The translations under genes were made by a program, and so were the position numbers. The notes beneath the pieces are model-generated. The model was given only the letters and a program-made list of their open reading frames with translations. It ran no database searches and was not told the origin of the DNA. Positions 7,661 through 16,197 of a stretch of 56,894 nucleotides of DNA are shown here, one piece after another (position 1 is the first letter of the stretch; the number at the start of each line of letters is the position of its first letter). Origin of the DNA: Thalassolituus marinus. Lineage in GTDB: Bacteria > Pseudomonadota > Gammaproteobacteria > Pseudomonadales > Oceanobacteraceae. Where the stretch lies: NCBI RefSeq assembly GCF_020320395.1, contig NZ_JAEDAH010000011.1, forward strand, positions 1-56,894, given 5' to 3'.

Positions 7661-8139
7661 TGCAGGTGCTTATCAGTGACGCCAATGTACTGATTGATAT
7701 GGACGCTGGTGGGCTGCTGGAGCTGATGTTCCATTTGCCATTTGAATTTCAGGTAGCAGATATGTTGTTTACCGACGAGTTGGCAGAACATCATCCTGAG
7801 CTACTGTCGCTTGGGTTAAAGCTCGCAGAATTAGACGGGCCCCATATCACGCTGGCGTTCGATCTAATCAACCGCTACGCGGACCCCAGTCGGTACGACT
7901 GTTTTTCTCTGGCGCTGGCTAAACAAAAGTCCTGTCCATTGCTGACGGGCGATAAGGCCCTGCGTACAGCGGCTGCAAAAGAAGGTGTATTGGTTAAAGG
8001 CACTATCTGGCTTGTTAATCAGCTGGTGATTAACGGCATTTTGACCAAGGCGGAAGCGCTGGAGGCTTACGCTGCAATGCGCGGTGCAGGCAGCCGCTTA
8101 CCTTGGGATGTAGCTAATAGCATGCTTGAGGAGCTGTAA
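7660..8139 (+). CDS. PIN-domain protein, probable toxin RNase
   Basis: A 159-aa protein with the PIN nuclease pattern: Asp7 in ISDANVLID, Glu40 in FTDELAE, and Asp80 and Asp98 in RYDCFSLALAKQKSCPLLTGD. These four acidic residues would bind the metal ion of a single-strand RNase. The start codon overlaps the stop of the Xre/ImmA gene (TAATG), so expression is coupled. PIN toxins usually cleave tRNA, rRNA or mRNA; the target is not deducible. It is longer than typical VapC (about 130 aa), with an extra C-terminal helical part. Confidence 0.78.
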   Translation: MQVLISDANVLIDMDAGGLLELMFHLPFEFQVADMLFTDELAEHHPELLSLGLKLAELDGPHITLAFDLINRYADPSRYDCFSLALAKQKSCPLLTGDKALRTAAAKEGVLVKGTIWLVNQLVINGILTKAEALEAYAAMRGAGSRLPWDVANSMLEEL

Positions 8140-8158
8140 GCGCCAGTCTTGAGCGTAC

Positions 8159-8575
8159 TTAACGATTGCTGTTTGCTTCGCGCTTTAAGTCGTTCAGACG
8201 CAGATTAACGGCTTGTTCAAAACGCCGGAAAAGTTCGGCGTAATCCTTACCAAAATTTCCAAATACACAAGGGTACAGCTCACCTTGCGGTGTTGGTCTG
8301 TTGGCTAGCGATGCTTTAAAGGCGTTGCGCAGAAATATGCCTTTGTCGGGTTCTTCGGGGTGGGTGTCGCGTACTGTTTTTACAATCAGTTCAAACGCGG
8401 ACCAGTCTTCTGCCGTCATGGACTGCATAAACGGGTTGTGCGCGGACTGACGGTGCGCCTCTGAGGGCTGCGCAGGCTTGTGTTCTTTTAGTGCCTTACG
8501 CACGGCCGTAAAAAGAAAGCCTAAAAAAGCCGGAATAATAATTCCCACAACGCCAATCAACAGTCCTCCCAGCAT
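8159..8575 (-). CDS. Hypothetical membrane-anchored protein downstream of hsdS
   Basis: A 138-aa protein. Residues 3-26 form a hydrophobic segment (GLLIGVVGIIIPAFLGFLFT). The remainder is soluble and mostly helical. It follows hsdS by 22 bp on the same strand and may be co-transcribed with the restriction-modification genes, but it is not a usual member of type I systems. I do not recognise a family. A cytoplasmic domain held at the inner membrane is the likely topology. Confidence 0.55.
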   Translation of the reverse strand: MLGGLLIGVVGIIIPAFLGFLFTAVRKALKEHKPAQPSEAHRQSAHNPFMQSMTAEDWSAFELIVKTVRDTHPEEPDKGIFLRNAFKASLANRPTPQGELYPCVFGNFGKDYAELFRRFEQAVNLRLNDLKREANSNR

Positions 8576-8597
8576 GTCAGAAACTCCTTTTTATTGG

Positions 8598-10331
8598 TTA
8601 GGCCAGCGCCTGCTCAACGATAGCGTCGGTGAGGTTCAGCTGGGTTTCGCTGGCTTGCTGCAGACGGTCTTTTAGCTGGTCGCAGAGGGCGAATAGCTCG
8701 TCGACTTTGGCGACGATGCGTCGTTGTTCGGCGAGTGGGGGAATGGGTAAAAGTAAACCTTCCCACTTTGAACGATTAATGATTGGAGTTGCTGAACCAG
8801 AAGATGCATCTAGCAATCTATTTCTGAACTCATCTGTCGAGGCAGCTTGGTAAATATATGAATGGTCTACAACTAACGGACGAATTGCATTAATTTGTTG
8901 ATTAAACGCCATACGTTGCTTCGCAATTGCTAATTTACCAATTGTCCCACCAATACAAACAGTCAGTATGTCGTCGGGTAGTGCTTCCGTACTTTCAAGC
9001 ACTCCGGCTTCGGTTAGATACTTTTCTGGCGGTAAAATTGAGCCCGATGGACTAATTTGTCCTGGTCCTATAAAAGGTATTTCTCCATCAAAGAATTGCG
9101 ATTGAGATGTTGATGGGGTTTTTCCTGTAGAGGTAAGCCCAAGGAATCCTAGCTGAATCCACTTCCATCCAACCGGCAGTTCAAACGGTTTTTCATCGTC
9201 ACTTACCGCCGGCAGTTTTTTCGGCTTTTTGATTCTGCCTTCTTTTACCAGTCGGGCCTTTTCTTCTTCGATGTGTTCGAGCAGTTTGGATGCCGGTTCG
9301 TCGTCTGCATTCTGCGGGACCAGTTTGCCCATGACGGCGAGCTGGAGGATGGTGTCTTTCAGGCGGTCGATGGCCCAGGCGCCCATGGGGCCGGAGAACA
9401 GCAGGTCGAAGTGGTTGGCGAGGCGTTGCCAGTTGTCATTCAGCTCTTGTGCGTTCGCCGATTCCGTCAGCGTTGCCAGCAGGGTGTCGGTCAGTTGCTG
9501 GTGGGCGGTGAGTTGGTGTTCGCTCTGTTGCTCCAGCTGGTCGCAGAGGGCCATCAGTTCATCGACTTTGGCGACGATACGTTGTTGTTCGGCGAGCGGG
9601 GGGAGGGCAATATTGCTCAATACCGCCTTATCTGTGCCTAAGCGAGGCAAATTCATACCGTGTGTGGAGCTATTAGCGTACTCGATAAATCTTGGTGATT
9701 TTAAGAACCATCGCAAATACTGAGGTTGTAATCCTGAAAAACAGGTTATTGGTACAATTTCAGTGGTGCATACGCCGCTTTCATCAGCAATGATGACTTT
9801 GTCTAAATACGGCCGTAGTTTTCCATATAAAACATCATTTGCCTCAAAAGCGTTCTTAGTGCTTTTGAATTCACGGTTTGAAAATCTAATTTTTTGAATT
9901 AACCGAGAAGTTTGTTTTTCAATGTCTTCAAGCTCGAGCACCCATGTGTCGGATTCGGTAGATTCCGCCTCAGCTTTGTTGAGACTACCGTAGCTAGAGA
10001 TATTTCCCAGTTTTACCCACTCCCAGCCCGGCGGCAGTTCAAACGGTTTTTCCTTATCACTTATCGGCGGTAGTTTTTTCGGCTTTTTGATTCTGCCTTC
10101 TTTTACTAGCAGAGCCTTTTCTTCTTCGATGCGTTTGAGCAGTTCGGAGGCTGGCTCATCCTCTGGGTTTTGCGCAACCAATTTGCCACGTACGGCCAGC
10201 TCTAAAATCAGTTCACGCAGTTTTTTAATGCCGGTCAGTTCGATTTTACTGTTGCTGCCGCGCCCACTGGTGGATTTTGGGGTGACGGTGCTGGTCCAGA
10301 GTTCGAGGTTGTTCAGCAGGGTGGTGCTCAT
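8598..10331 (-). CDS. hsdS: Type I restriction-modification specificity subunit
   Basis: A 577-aa HsdS with two similar halves. Each half starts with a helix of the form LRELILELAVRGKLV or LKDTILQLAVMGKLV, continues with EGRIKKPKKLP and ELPPGWEWVKLG, then a target-recognition domain, and closes with the conserved helix PLAEQQRIVAKVDELMALCDQL (first half) or PLAEQRRIVAKVDELFALCDQL (second half). The two recognition domains would each read one half of a split DNA site. It is unusually long because of the N-terminal and central linkers, a form seen with EcoEI-type HsdM/HsdR. It lies 82 bp after hsdM. Both recognition domains look intact. The AT content is higher inside them, as usual for exchangeable domains. 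Confidence 0.92.
   Translation of the reverse strand: MSTTLLNNLELWTSTVTPKSTSGRGSNSKIELTGIKKLRELILELAVRGKLVAQNPEDEPASELLKRIEEEKALLVKEGRIKKPKKLPPISDKEKPFELPPGWEWVKLGNISSYGSLNKAEAESTESDTWVLELEDIEKQTSRLIQKIRFSNREFKSTKNAFEANDVLYGKLRPYLDKVIIADESGVCTTEIVPITCFSGLQPQYLRWFLKSPRFIEYANSSTHGMNLPRLGTDKAVLSNIALPPLAEQQRIVAKVDELMALCDQLEQQSEHQLTAHQQLTDTLLATLTESANAQELNDNWQRLANHFDLLFSGPMGAWAIDRLKDTILQLAVMGKLVPQNADDEPASKLLEHIEEEKARLVKEGRIKKPKKLPAVSDDEKPFELPVGWKWIQLGFLGLTSTGKTPSTSQSQFFDGEIPFIGPGQISPSGSILPPEKYLTEAGVLESTEALPDDILTVCIGGTIGKLAIAKQRMAFNQQINAIRPLVVDHSYIYQAASTDEFRNRLLDASSGSATPIINRSKWEGLLLPIPPLAEQRRIVAKVDELFALCDQLKDRLQQASETQLNLTDAIVEQALA
9214..9248 (-). repeat. 35-bp identical intragenic repeat in hsdS, copy 1
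   Basis: Bases 9214-9248 are identical to 10072-10106. They encode the same linker (EGRIKKPKKL) in front of each target-recognition domain. Such repeats can serve as recombination points that exchange or delete a domain. Confidence 0.85.
10072..10106 (-). repeat. 35-bp identical intragenic repeat in hsdS, copy 2
   Basis: Second copy of the 35-bp repeat, 858 bp from the first. Homologous exchange between the two copies in direct orientation would delete one recognition domain. Confidence 0.85.
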
Positions 10332-10413
10332 GGCTTACCCCCGGCAACGTAGTCTGAACCGATGGCGGAGGGTTTTCCGACGCTATAAAAAAAGGCGTGT
10401 TGGTAGTGCATGG

Positions 10414-11880
10414 TCACTTACCTCCACCCAGTGCGGCCGCCAGAATGCCTTTCAGCTGGTCTCTAAGTTTCTGGATATCGTTTTGCTGGTCGGCGTATTG
10501 CGCTAACAGTTCGTCCGGGTCGTGGCTGATTTGCTCGCCGACGTGTGGGTTTTTGATATCCAGGTTGTAGTTGCGGGCTTTGATGTCGTCGATGCTGACT
10601 TTCCAGGCTTGTTCGTTTTCTACACGGGTGGCAAAGCCGTCGGCTTCTTTGCCCCACCAGTTAATTTCAGTTTCAAACTCACTGAATTTCATCGGTTTGG
10701 TTTTGCTGTAGCTTTTTACACCCGCCGGGTAGGGGTGTTCGTAGTACCAGATGTGTTCGGTCGGGCGGCCTTTGGTGAAGAACAGCAGGTTGGTTTTGAT
10801 GCCGGTGTAGGGGTTAAACACGCCGTTGGGCAGGCGCACGATGGTGTGCAGGTTACAGTCGTTGAGCAGGCGTTCTTTTAAGCGGGTTTTCATGCCTTCG
10901 CCAAACAGAAATCCATCGGGCAGTACCACGGCGGCGCGGCCACCGTCTTTCAGCAGGCGGATAAACAGGGCCATAAACAGGTCGGCGGTTTCGCGGGTGC
11001 GGAACTCCGCCGGAAAGTTGTTTTCGATGCCGTCTTCTTCGGTACCACCAAACGGCGGGTTAGCCACGATGACGTCGACACGCTCTTTCGGGCCCCAGTC
11101 GCGGTAAGGGCGGTTGAGGGTGTTGTCGTGGCGAATCTGATCAGGCGTTTCGATGCCGTGCAGAATCATGTTGGTGGTGGCCAGCAGGTGCGGCAGTGGC
11201 TTTTTCTCAACGCCGTGTATGGTCTGCTGCAGGACTTTTTCGTCTGCCGGTGACTGCACATAGCGTTTGCGCTTGTGCTCGATGGTGCAGGTTAAAAAGC
11301 CGCCGGTGCCGCAGGCTGGGTCCATCACGCTGTCTTCGAGTTTTGGATCGACGCGGTCGACCATAAATTCGGTCACGGCACGCGGGGTATAGAACTCTCC
11401 GGCGTTACCGGCGCTTTGCAGGTCTTTCAGAATTTGTTCGTACATATCACCGAAGGCATGGCGCTGTTGCGACTTGTTGAAGTCGATGCCTTCCTGAATT
11501 TTGTTGATGACCTGACGGATCAGCTGACCAGACTTCATGTAGTTGTAAGCGTCTTCGAAGACGCTGCGAATCACGGCGGCGCGTTCGTCGCCGGCAATTT
11601 CGAGGTTCTGCAGGCCAGGGAAGAGCGTGGCGTCGATAAAATTTTTCAGTTCGTCGCCGGTAATGCCTTCCGGGTTAGCTGCCCAGTTACGCCAGCGCAT
11701 AGCGGTCGGTATTGGGCTTTTGTAGTTGTCGTCAAAGAGTTCCCACTCTTGTTCGCGGTCGTCGTAGATTTTGAGGAACAGCATCCAGACTAACTGGCCG
11801 ATGCGCTGGGCGTCGCCGTCGACGCCGACGTCTTTGCGCATGATGTCCTGAATGGATTTGATTACGGTGCTGATGCTCAT
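10414..11880 (-). CDS. hsdM: Type I restriction-modification DNA methyltransferase subunit
   Basis: A 488-aa N6-adenine methyltransferase. The N-terminal helical HsdM domain comes first. The SAM-binding motif DPACGTGGF begins at about residue 187, and the catalytic NPPF is at 274-277 in VIVANPPFGGT. With HsdS it would form the host-protecting modification enzyme, and with HsdR the restriction complex. The gene lies between hsdR and hsdS on the minus strand, 168 bp after hsdR; that gap holds three REP-like palindromes. Length and motifs are normal, so it should be active. Confidence 0.95.
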   Translation of the reverse strand: MSISTVIKSIQDIMRKDVGVDGDAQRIGQLVWMLFLKIYDDREQEWELFDDNYKSPIPTAMRWRNWAANPEGITGDELKNFIDATLFPGLQNLEIAGDERAAVIRSVFEDAYNYMKSGQLIRQVINKIQEGIDFNKSQQRHAFGDMYEQILKDLQSAGNAGEFYTPRAVTEFMVDRVDPKLEDSVMDPACGTGGFLTCTIEHKRKRYVQSPADEKVLQQTIHGVEKKPLPHLLATTNMILHGIETPDQIRHDNTLNRPYRDWGPKERVDVIVANPPFGGTEEDGIENNFPAEFRTRETADLFMALFIRLLKDGGRAAVVLPDGFLFGEGMKTRLKERLLNDCNLHTIVRLPNGVFNPYTGIKTNLLFFTKGRPTEHIWYYEHPYPAGVKSYSKTKPMKFSEFETEINWWGKEADGFATRVENEQAWKVSIDDIKARNYNLDIKNPHVGEQISHDPDELLAQYADQQNDIQKLRDQLKGILAAALGGGK

Positions 11881-11901
11881 GGGGATGTTTTACCTTCTGT
11901 G

Positions 11902-12007
11902 GTCGCGGGCATGGCCCGCTCCTACGTGTTATCTGTTGTGTTTTTGTTCGCGGGTATGGCCCGCTTCTTCACTATTCTTTTAGTCGCGGGCATGGCCCGC
12001 TCCTACG
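11902..12007. repeat. Three REP-like palindromes between hsdR and hsdM
   Basis: Three copies of a roughly 25-bp unit lie at 11902-11926, 11947-11970 and 11983-12007. Copies 1 and 3 share GTCGCGGGCATGGCCCGCTC followed by CTACG; copy 2 differs at a few bases. The GCGGGC-ATG-GCCCGC core is a palindrome and the CTCCTAC tail resembles REP elements of Pseudomonas. REP hairpins can block exonucleases or Rho-dependent transcription and may tune hsdM/hsdS relative to hsdR. Confidence 0.8.
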
Positions 12008-12047
12008 GATTTTCTGTGCGCTGGTTCTGGCGCGAATGGCAGCTATT

Positions 12048-14546
12048 TTAACCGGCTTCGTCGTTGTAGAGGGTATTTTCCAGCTCTCGCAGCGCCTGTT
12101 CGTAGCCACTTTTGTCGCCGAAGGCGTTGATCAGCTCCATGCCGGTTCCCAGTTTGTCGAATGGGGGAAGCTGCAGAATCTTGATGTCTTCGATGCTTTG
12201 TACGCCGGTGTCGGCGTATTTGTCGATCAGGGTGTCGAGTACGGTTTGCGCCTGCTCACTGTAGCGGTCGAAGATGTTACGCCGGCGTTTGGCTTGTACG
12301 GCGCGCTGCTTGCGGGTGAGGGCTGGCTGGCCGTATACGATGTGGGTAATCACATCGAAGGGGTCGGGTTCGTCGCCGAGTTTGCCTTTAAGGTCGTCGA
12401 TCAGGTCGTCCCAGGAAACGCCCTGGGCGGTCAGTTCGTCGATAACCGCTTGTTTGCGTTCGGCTTCGTTCCAGCGTTTGAGGAAATCGCTGAGGGTGGC
12501 GTAATGGCCCTGCACCGACTTGCGGGTGAAGTCGGTGAGGTTTTCGGTAATCAGCTTTCCATCGCTGTCGAGATGCTGAATGCGCTGGTCGATGATGCTG
12601 AATTCGACGTCGCCTATGCGGAATTTTTTCTTCGGCTCGCGTGGCTCGTCACCGGGTTCCCAGGGGCCGGTTCCGGTATCTGCACCACCATTACCTGATG
12701 AGGTGTCGTATTCACCTTCCGGCTCATTGGTGCCGGTTGGTTGTTCTATGCCGCCTTCGTTAGTCGGGTCGGGCGGCAGAATGTCGTCGTTATTACCGGG
12801 GATGTATATCTGTTCTGGGTCGCCGTCGAATTTTTCATCGGCGAACAGTTCCGTCGCTTTCTTAAAATCGAGAATGGTAAACCACTGCTTGCCGTAGGCT
12901 TCGTCGATACGGGTGCCGCGGCCAATAATCTGTTTAAACTCGGTCATCGACTGTATGCGCTGGTCGAGCACCACCAGTTTACAGGTTTTGGCATCGACGC
13001 CGGTGGTCATCAACTTACTGGTACAGGCTATAACCGGATAGGGTTCTTCCGGATCGATAAAGTGGTCAAGTTCGGCTTTACCTTCTTTGTCGTCGCCGGT
13101 GATGCGCATAACGTACTTACGGTTTTTGGCGACCTGCTCCGGGTTGAGGTTAACCAGTAGCTGGCGCATACGCTCTGCGTGGTCGATGTTTTCGCAGAAG
13201 ACGATGGTTTTCTGCATGGGGTCGGTTTTACGCAGATACTCGGTAATGGTCTGGGCAACCAGCAGGGTACGCTGGTCCATAACGATGCTTTTGTCGAAAT
13301 CGCGCTGGTTGTAAATGCGGTCGTCGATCAGCTGGCCGCTTTTGTCTTTCTGGCCTTTGTTCGGACGCCAGCCCTGCAGGTCTTTATCGAAATCGACACG
13401 AATAACTTTGTAGGGGGCCAGATAGCCGTCGTCGATACCCTGTTTCAGTGAGTAGGTGTAAATGGGCTCACCGAAGTAGTGGATGTTGGATACTTCTTTG
13501 GTTTCTTTTGGTGTGGCGGTTAAACCAACGTGGGTGGCGCTGTCGAAGTATTCGAGAATTGCCCGCCATGCAGAGTCTTCTGCGGCGCTGCCGCGGTGGC
13601 ATTCGTCGATCACGATCAGGTCGAAGAAGTCAGGCGTGAATTGTTTGTAGACGTTGCGTTCTTCGTCGGTGCCACTGAGTGCCTGATACAGGCCGAGGTA
13701 GATCTCGTAGGAGGTATCGACCTTATTGACCCGGTCTTTGTCTTTTTTGACGGCGAGTTCGATATCCAGCTTTTTGCCGTTGCGTTCCATACCACCACCC
13801 CGTGGCGATAGCTTGGCCATGGCGCCAGCGAAGGGTTTGAAGTCGTTGTTCATGGTCTGGTCGACCAGAATGTTGCGGTCGGCCAGAAACAGGATGCGTT
13901 TCTTCTGCTTCGATTTCCACAAGCGCCAGATAATCTGAAAGGCGGTTAGGGTTTTGCCAGTACCGGTCGCCATCACTAATAGAATACGGTTCTGTCCGCG
14001 GGCGATGGCCTCAATAGTGCGATTGACGGCCACCATCTGGTAGTAGCGCGGCATGCGCGAATTGGCTTCTTCTTGATAAGGCTGCTTCATGGCTGCCTGG
14101 CCATCCGGGATGTCTTTCCAGCGGCAATAGGCTGCCCACAGGGTATCCGGGCCTGGTAACTCGCTCAGAGCAATTTCGGTTTCTACTTGCGGGTAGATCA
14201 GTCCGTGTGGGTCACGGAACAGGAAGCTATCGCCATTACTGCTGATGGCGAAGGGCACATCCAGCTTTTCGGCATAATCCATCGCTTGCTGCATACCGTC
14301 ACCAACGCGGTGCTTGTTGTCTTTGGCTTCGATAACGGCAATGGGCTTGGCTTTCTGGTAGCAGAGAACGTAGTCGGCGCGACGTGGGGCCTGGCGGCTG
14401 TGCATGCGTCCACGTACGACGATACGGCCATCGCTGACAGAGAATTCTTCATAGACCTGGGTCTGGATATCCCAGCCAGCACTGATAATGGCTGGTGTGA
14501 TGTACTTGGTGCGGATATCCGTTTCGGTCAGGCTGCGCTTATCCAT
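12048..14546 (-). CDS. hsdR: Type I restriction endonuclease subunit R (EcoEI-type)
   Basis: An 832-aa restriction subunit. The N-terminal nuclease domain has the PD-(D/E)xK residues Asp58 and Glu73-x-Lys75 (RADYVL ... AVIEAKD). The superfamily 2 helicase motor follows: Walker A ATGTGKT at about 193-199, DECH at 314-317, GLTATP, and motif [11 protein letters not shown]. The C-terminal part matches the EcoEI R-subunit type that binds HsdM/HsdS. It would translocate and cleave unmodified DNA. It is the first gene of hsdR-hsdM-hsdS on the minus strand. All key motifs are present. Confidence 0.95.
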   Translation of the reverse strand: MDKRSLTETDIRTKYITPAIISAGWDIQTQVYEEFSVSDGRIVVRGRMHSRQAPRRADYVLCYQKAKPIAVIEAKDNKHRVGDGMQQAMDYAEKLDVPFAISSNGDSFLFRDPHGLIYPQVETEIALSELPGPDTLWAAYCRWKDIPDGQAAMKQPYQEEANSRMPRYYQMVAVNRTIEAIARGQNRILLVMATGTGKTLTAFQIIWRLWKSKQKKRILFLADRNILVDQTMNNDFKPFAGAMAKLSPRGGGMERNGKKLDIELAVKKDKDRVNKVDTSYEIYLGLYQALSGTDEERNVYKQFTPDFFDLIVIDECHRGSAAEDSAWRAILEYFDSATHVGLTATPKETKEVSNIHYFGEPIYTYSLKQGIDDGYLAPYKVIRVDFDKDLQGWRPNKGQKDKSGQLIDDRIYNQRDFDKSIVMDQRTLLVAQTITEYLRKTDPMQKTIVFCENIDHAERMRQLLVNLNPEQVAKNRKYVMRITGDDKEGKAELDHFIDPEEPYPVIACTSKLMTTGVDAKTCKLVVLDQRIQSMTEFKQIIGRGTRIDEAYGKQWFTILDFKKATELFADEKFDGDPEQIYIPGNNDDILPPDPTNEGGIEQPTGTNEPEGEYDTSSGNGGADTGTGPWEPGDEPREPKKKFRIGDVEFSIIDQRIQHLDSDGKLITENLTDFTRKSVQGHYATLSDFLKRWNEAERKQAVIDELTAQGVSWDDLIDDLKGKLGDEPDPFDVITHIVYGQPALTRKQRAVQAKRRRNIFDRYSEQAQTVLDTLIDKYADTGVQSIEDIKILQLPPFDKLGTGMELINAFGDKSGYEQALRELENTLYNDEAG

Positions 14547-14633
14547 GCAGGTTCCGGTGCTGGCAAATGAGAAATCAGTTAACAGCAGTGTACTGAATGA
14601 GCACCGAACGGGGAAGTCTTTGGCTGTTGCTGG

Positions 14634-15224
14634 TCAGTGGGGGCCATTGCTGGCAAGGCCGGCGGGTTGCCCCAGGCTTGCTGTTGTGTGGATTCCGCTT
14701 AGCTGATTTGCCTCAATAGCGTTTTTGATCGCCTCTTTACAGTAGAGCGTTGCGTAATCATCAAAGGCGGTGCGGAAAGCCTGAATGCCGGCCAGTTGCT
14801 GTTCGTGGAAGGCTACATTCTCTACATCGTCCCATTCGTTGCGTACGCACAGGGATTCATCCAATGCATTGCTGTCTTCGGCAAGTCGTAACGGGTTGAA
14901 CAGGTAGCCTTGTCCTTGTTCTGTGGTTACTGGCAGCCATTCTCCATCGCTTTCGAGCAGGGGATGCAGAATGCCATAGGCTTTTGCATTCAGAAATAAC
15001 CGGCCCTGATATTCAGCGATGTCTGGTATTTGTGAGCCTGTCAGACCTCCGCAGTGGTCAAAACTAACGGTGATTTCCGGATTCCAGATGGCGGCGTAGC
15101 GGTTCGGCGCTGGATTAACGTCGATACGGGTTTCCATAGAGTCGCCGAAGAGTGCGACTATTTGTTTCCAGTCGAAAGCCAGGGCTGCGTAGTGCTTGCG
15201 GTCGTTGTGAATAGAGTAGAGCAC
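14634..15224 (-). CDS. Hypothetical protein, possibly Imm11/DUF1629-like
   Basis: A 196-aa soluble protein with a GTG start, the last gene of a four-gene minus-strand set beside the tRNA. The central part (PDIAEYQGRLFLNAKAYGIL, then ESDGEWLPV and YLFNPLRL) resembles the Imm11/DUF1629 group of immunity-like proteins, in which a beta-rich domain carries a conserved GE-LP motif. The recognition is by eye and weak. No polymorphic toxin gene is visible beside it, so if it is an immunity-type protein it is an orphan or serves another role in this operon. Confidence 0.5.
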   Translation of the reverse strand: MLYSIHNDRKHYAALAFDWKQIVALFGDSMETRIDVNPAPNRYAAIWNPEITVSFDHCGGLTGSQIPDIAEYQGRLFLNAKAYGILHPLLESDGEWLPVTTEQGQGYLFNPLRLAEDSNALDESLCVRNEWDDVENVAFHEQQLAGIQAFRTAFDDYATLYCKEAIKNAIEANQLSGIHTTASLGQPAGLASNGPH

Positions 15225-15232
15225 TGACTTAC

Positions 15233-15394
15233 TTATCGTTTTCGATTTTCCAATTTTGACTTGATTCTGGCAGCGGCGAGTGATGCTTGCGTTCTGACTT
15301 GTTCCGGCGGAGTTTCTTCCTTAAGCTCAGAGTACTGTTTCTGAGTCTCTGAAAGTGCGCTGACCTTCGCACTTGATAAGCCTTTATTGTTCAT
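15233..15394 (-). CDS. Small hypothetical protein (53 aa)
   Basis: A 53-aa charged protein beginning MNNKGLSSAKVSALSE and ending RIKSKLENRKR. Its ATG overlaps the stop of the 67-aa gene (ATGA), and its stop lies 8 bp before the start of the Imm11-like gene. The tight coupling supports a real gene despite its size. No domain is recognised; it is probably helical and basic at the C-terminus. Confidence 0.5.
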   Translation of the reverse strand: MNNKGLSSAKVSALSETQKQYSELKEETPPEQVRTQASLAAARIKSKLENRKR

Positions 15395-15594
15395 GAACTG
15401 TCCTTGTTGTCTGTTTTGGGTCTATTTTTTTCTCGCCGCTTGTCTGGATCACCTGAACTAATCTCCGCAGGCTCTTTAAATCCTTCCCCAGCCTTGGATA
15501 AACGAGCACGAATAATCCGAGCCAGTGCATTAGTATCTTCCTGAGTCATCCCGCGTTTAGCTTTTTCTTTGGTGATGTTTGTGGTTTTTGCCAT
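15391..15594 (-). CDS. Small basic hypothetical protein (67 aa)
   Basis: A 67-aa lysine/arginine-rich protein beginning MAKTTNITKEKAKRGM and containing an ALARIIRARLSKAG helix. A good ribosome site (GAGG) precedes the ATG. It follows the GNAT-like gene by 13 bp and overlaps the 53-aa gene by 4 bp (ATGA). Size, charge and position fit a small partner or antitoxin, but nothing in the sequence proves this. Confidence 0.55.
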   Translation of the reverse strand: MAKTTNITKEKAKRGMTQEDTNALARIIRARLSKAGEGFKEPAEISSGDPDKRREKNRPKTDNKDSS

Positions 15595-15607
15595 TACATT
15601 GCCTCGC

Positions 15608-16027
15608 TTACCATGTAGCCGCCTGCCTCACAATAACGATACTCGTGCCTGGCATAGACTCACGCACTTTGGGATTTACTGGATGCTTGACCCGTACTTC
15701 AGTCGCACCGATCAGAATTGAATAAATTTCGAAGGTTCCGAGGATTGTTTCTACTATGTTGGAACGATCTCCCATATCTTTCGGTATGCCTTCAACGACA
15801 TCCAGACGCGTTTTAGCGCCGCTATAGGTAGTGCGGCCAATAGCCGCTCCAATTGGACGATCATTTTCCCAAAGGACAATTTCGAATCGCTTCGGGTACA
15901 GTCTGCTATGGTCGCGCTTTAGTTTTCGCCAGTTCCAATAGGCTTCGCGATGATCATATCCATCCCAAAGATCCATATACTCAAGTGCAGCATAGGTTAT
16001 CTCGGTGCGGTTACCCCAGGCGGACAA
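15608..16027 (-). CDS. GNAT-like acetyltransferase-fold protein, 5' end apparently frameshifted
   Basis: A 139-aa reading frame from a TTG codon. It shows a GNAT-like layout: PKRFEIVLWENDRPIGAAIG as strands 2-3, TRLDVVEGIPKD as strand 4, a helix with ETILGTFEIYSILIGA, and TEVRVKHPVNPKV as strand 5. The first good start is not in this frame. The overlapping frame at 15997-16140 encodes a plausible N-terminus ending SLCPPG, and adding one base in the C4 run at 16014-16017 would join the two. The intact product would be about 178 aa. It heads a four-gene operon downstream of the tRNA. Whether it acetylates anything is unknown. Confidence 0.55.
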   Translation of the reverse strand: MSAWGNRTEITYAALEYMDLWDGYDHREAYWNWRKLKRDHSRLYPKRFEIVLWENDRPIGAAIGRTTYSGAKTRLDVVEGIPKDMGDRSNIVETILGTFEIYSILIGATEVRVKHPVNPKVRESMPGTSIVIVRQAATW

Positions 16028-16140
16028 AGACTGCTATTGGTTGCTACCAGCGCGGACTTTCGATATTCGTCGTAACGCTGTTGTGCGTTTCTACGGTGCT
16101 CAGTATCGCTAGTTAGCGTGTGCGAAGTTTTAAATGCCAT
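15997..16140 (-). pseudogene. Probable displaced N-terminus of the GNAT-like gene
   Basis: A 47-codon frame from an ATG at 16140 that reads MAFKTSHTLTSDTEHRR and later SSLCPPG, before stopping 31 bases into the GNAT-like frame. It begins 43 bases past the tRNA 3' end. On its own it is an unlikely protein; as the missing N-terminus of the GNAT-like gene it makes sense. A real mutation and a homopolymer sequencing error are both possible. Confidence 0.45.
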
Positions 16141-16172
16141 ATAACGAATCCATTCGATTTAGCAATTATTTC

Positions 16173-16197
16173 AAATAAGACATGGCCTCCCCACAGG
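16173..16197. other. Island attachment site at the tRNA-Arg 3' end
   Basis: Right-hand copy of the 25-bp repeat (23 of 25 identical to 5656-5680). It covers the last 15 bases of tRNA-Arg(CCT) and 10 bases beyond. Integration here keeps the tRNA intact, which is what is seen. Confidence 0.75.

Noticed and set aside
10328-10411. 27-codon frame between hsdM and hsdS with an ATGA overlap to hsdS
   Set aside because: Too short, no recognised sequence and no good ribosome site. The overlap may be chance, or the frame may be a short leader.
12036-14570. Long plus-strand frames opposite hsdR (for example 12036-12698, 12741-13160 and 14187-14570)
   Set aside because: They are antisense to a well-conserved gene, with repetitive hydrophobic composition and no domain. 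They are codon-bias shadows.
5681-16182. Expected integrase for the tRNA-Arg island
   Set aside because: I searched the open frames for tyrosine- or serine-recombinase motifs next to both ends and found none, so no integrase is claimed.
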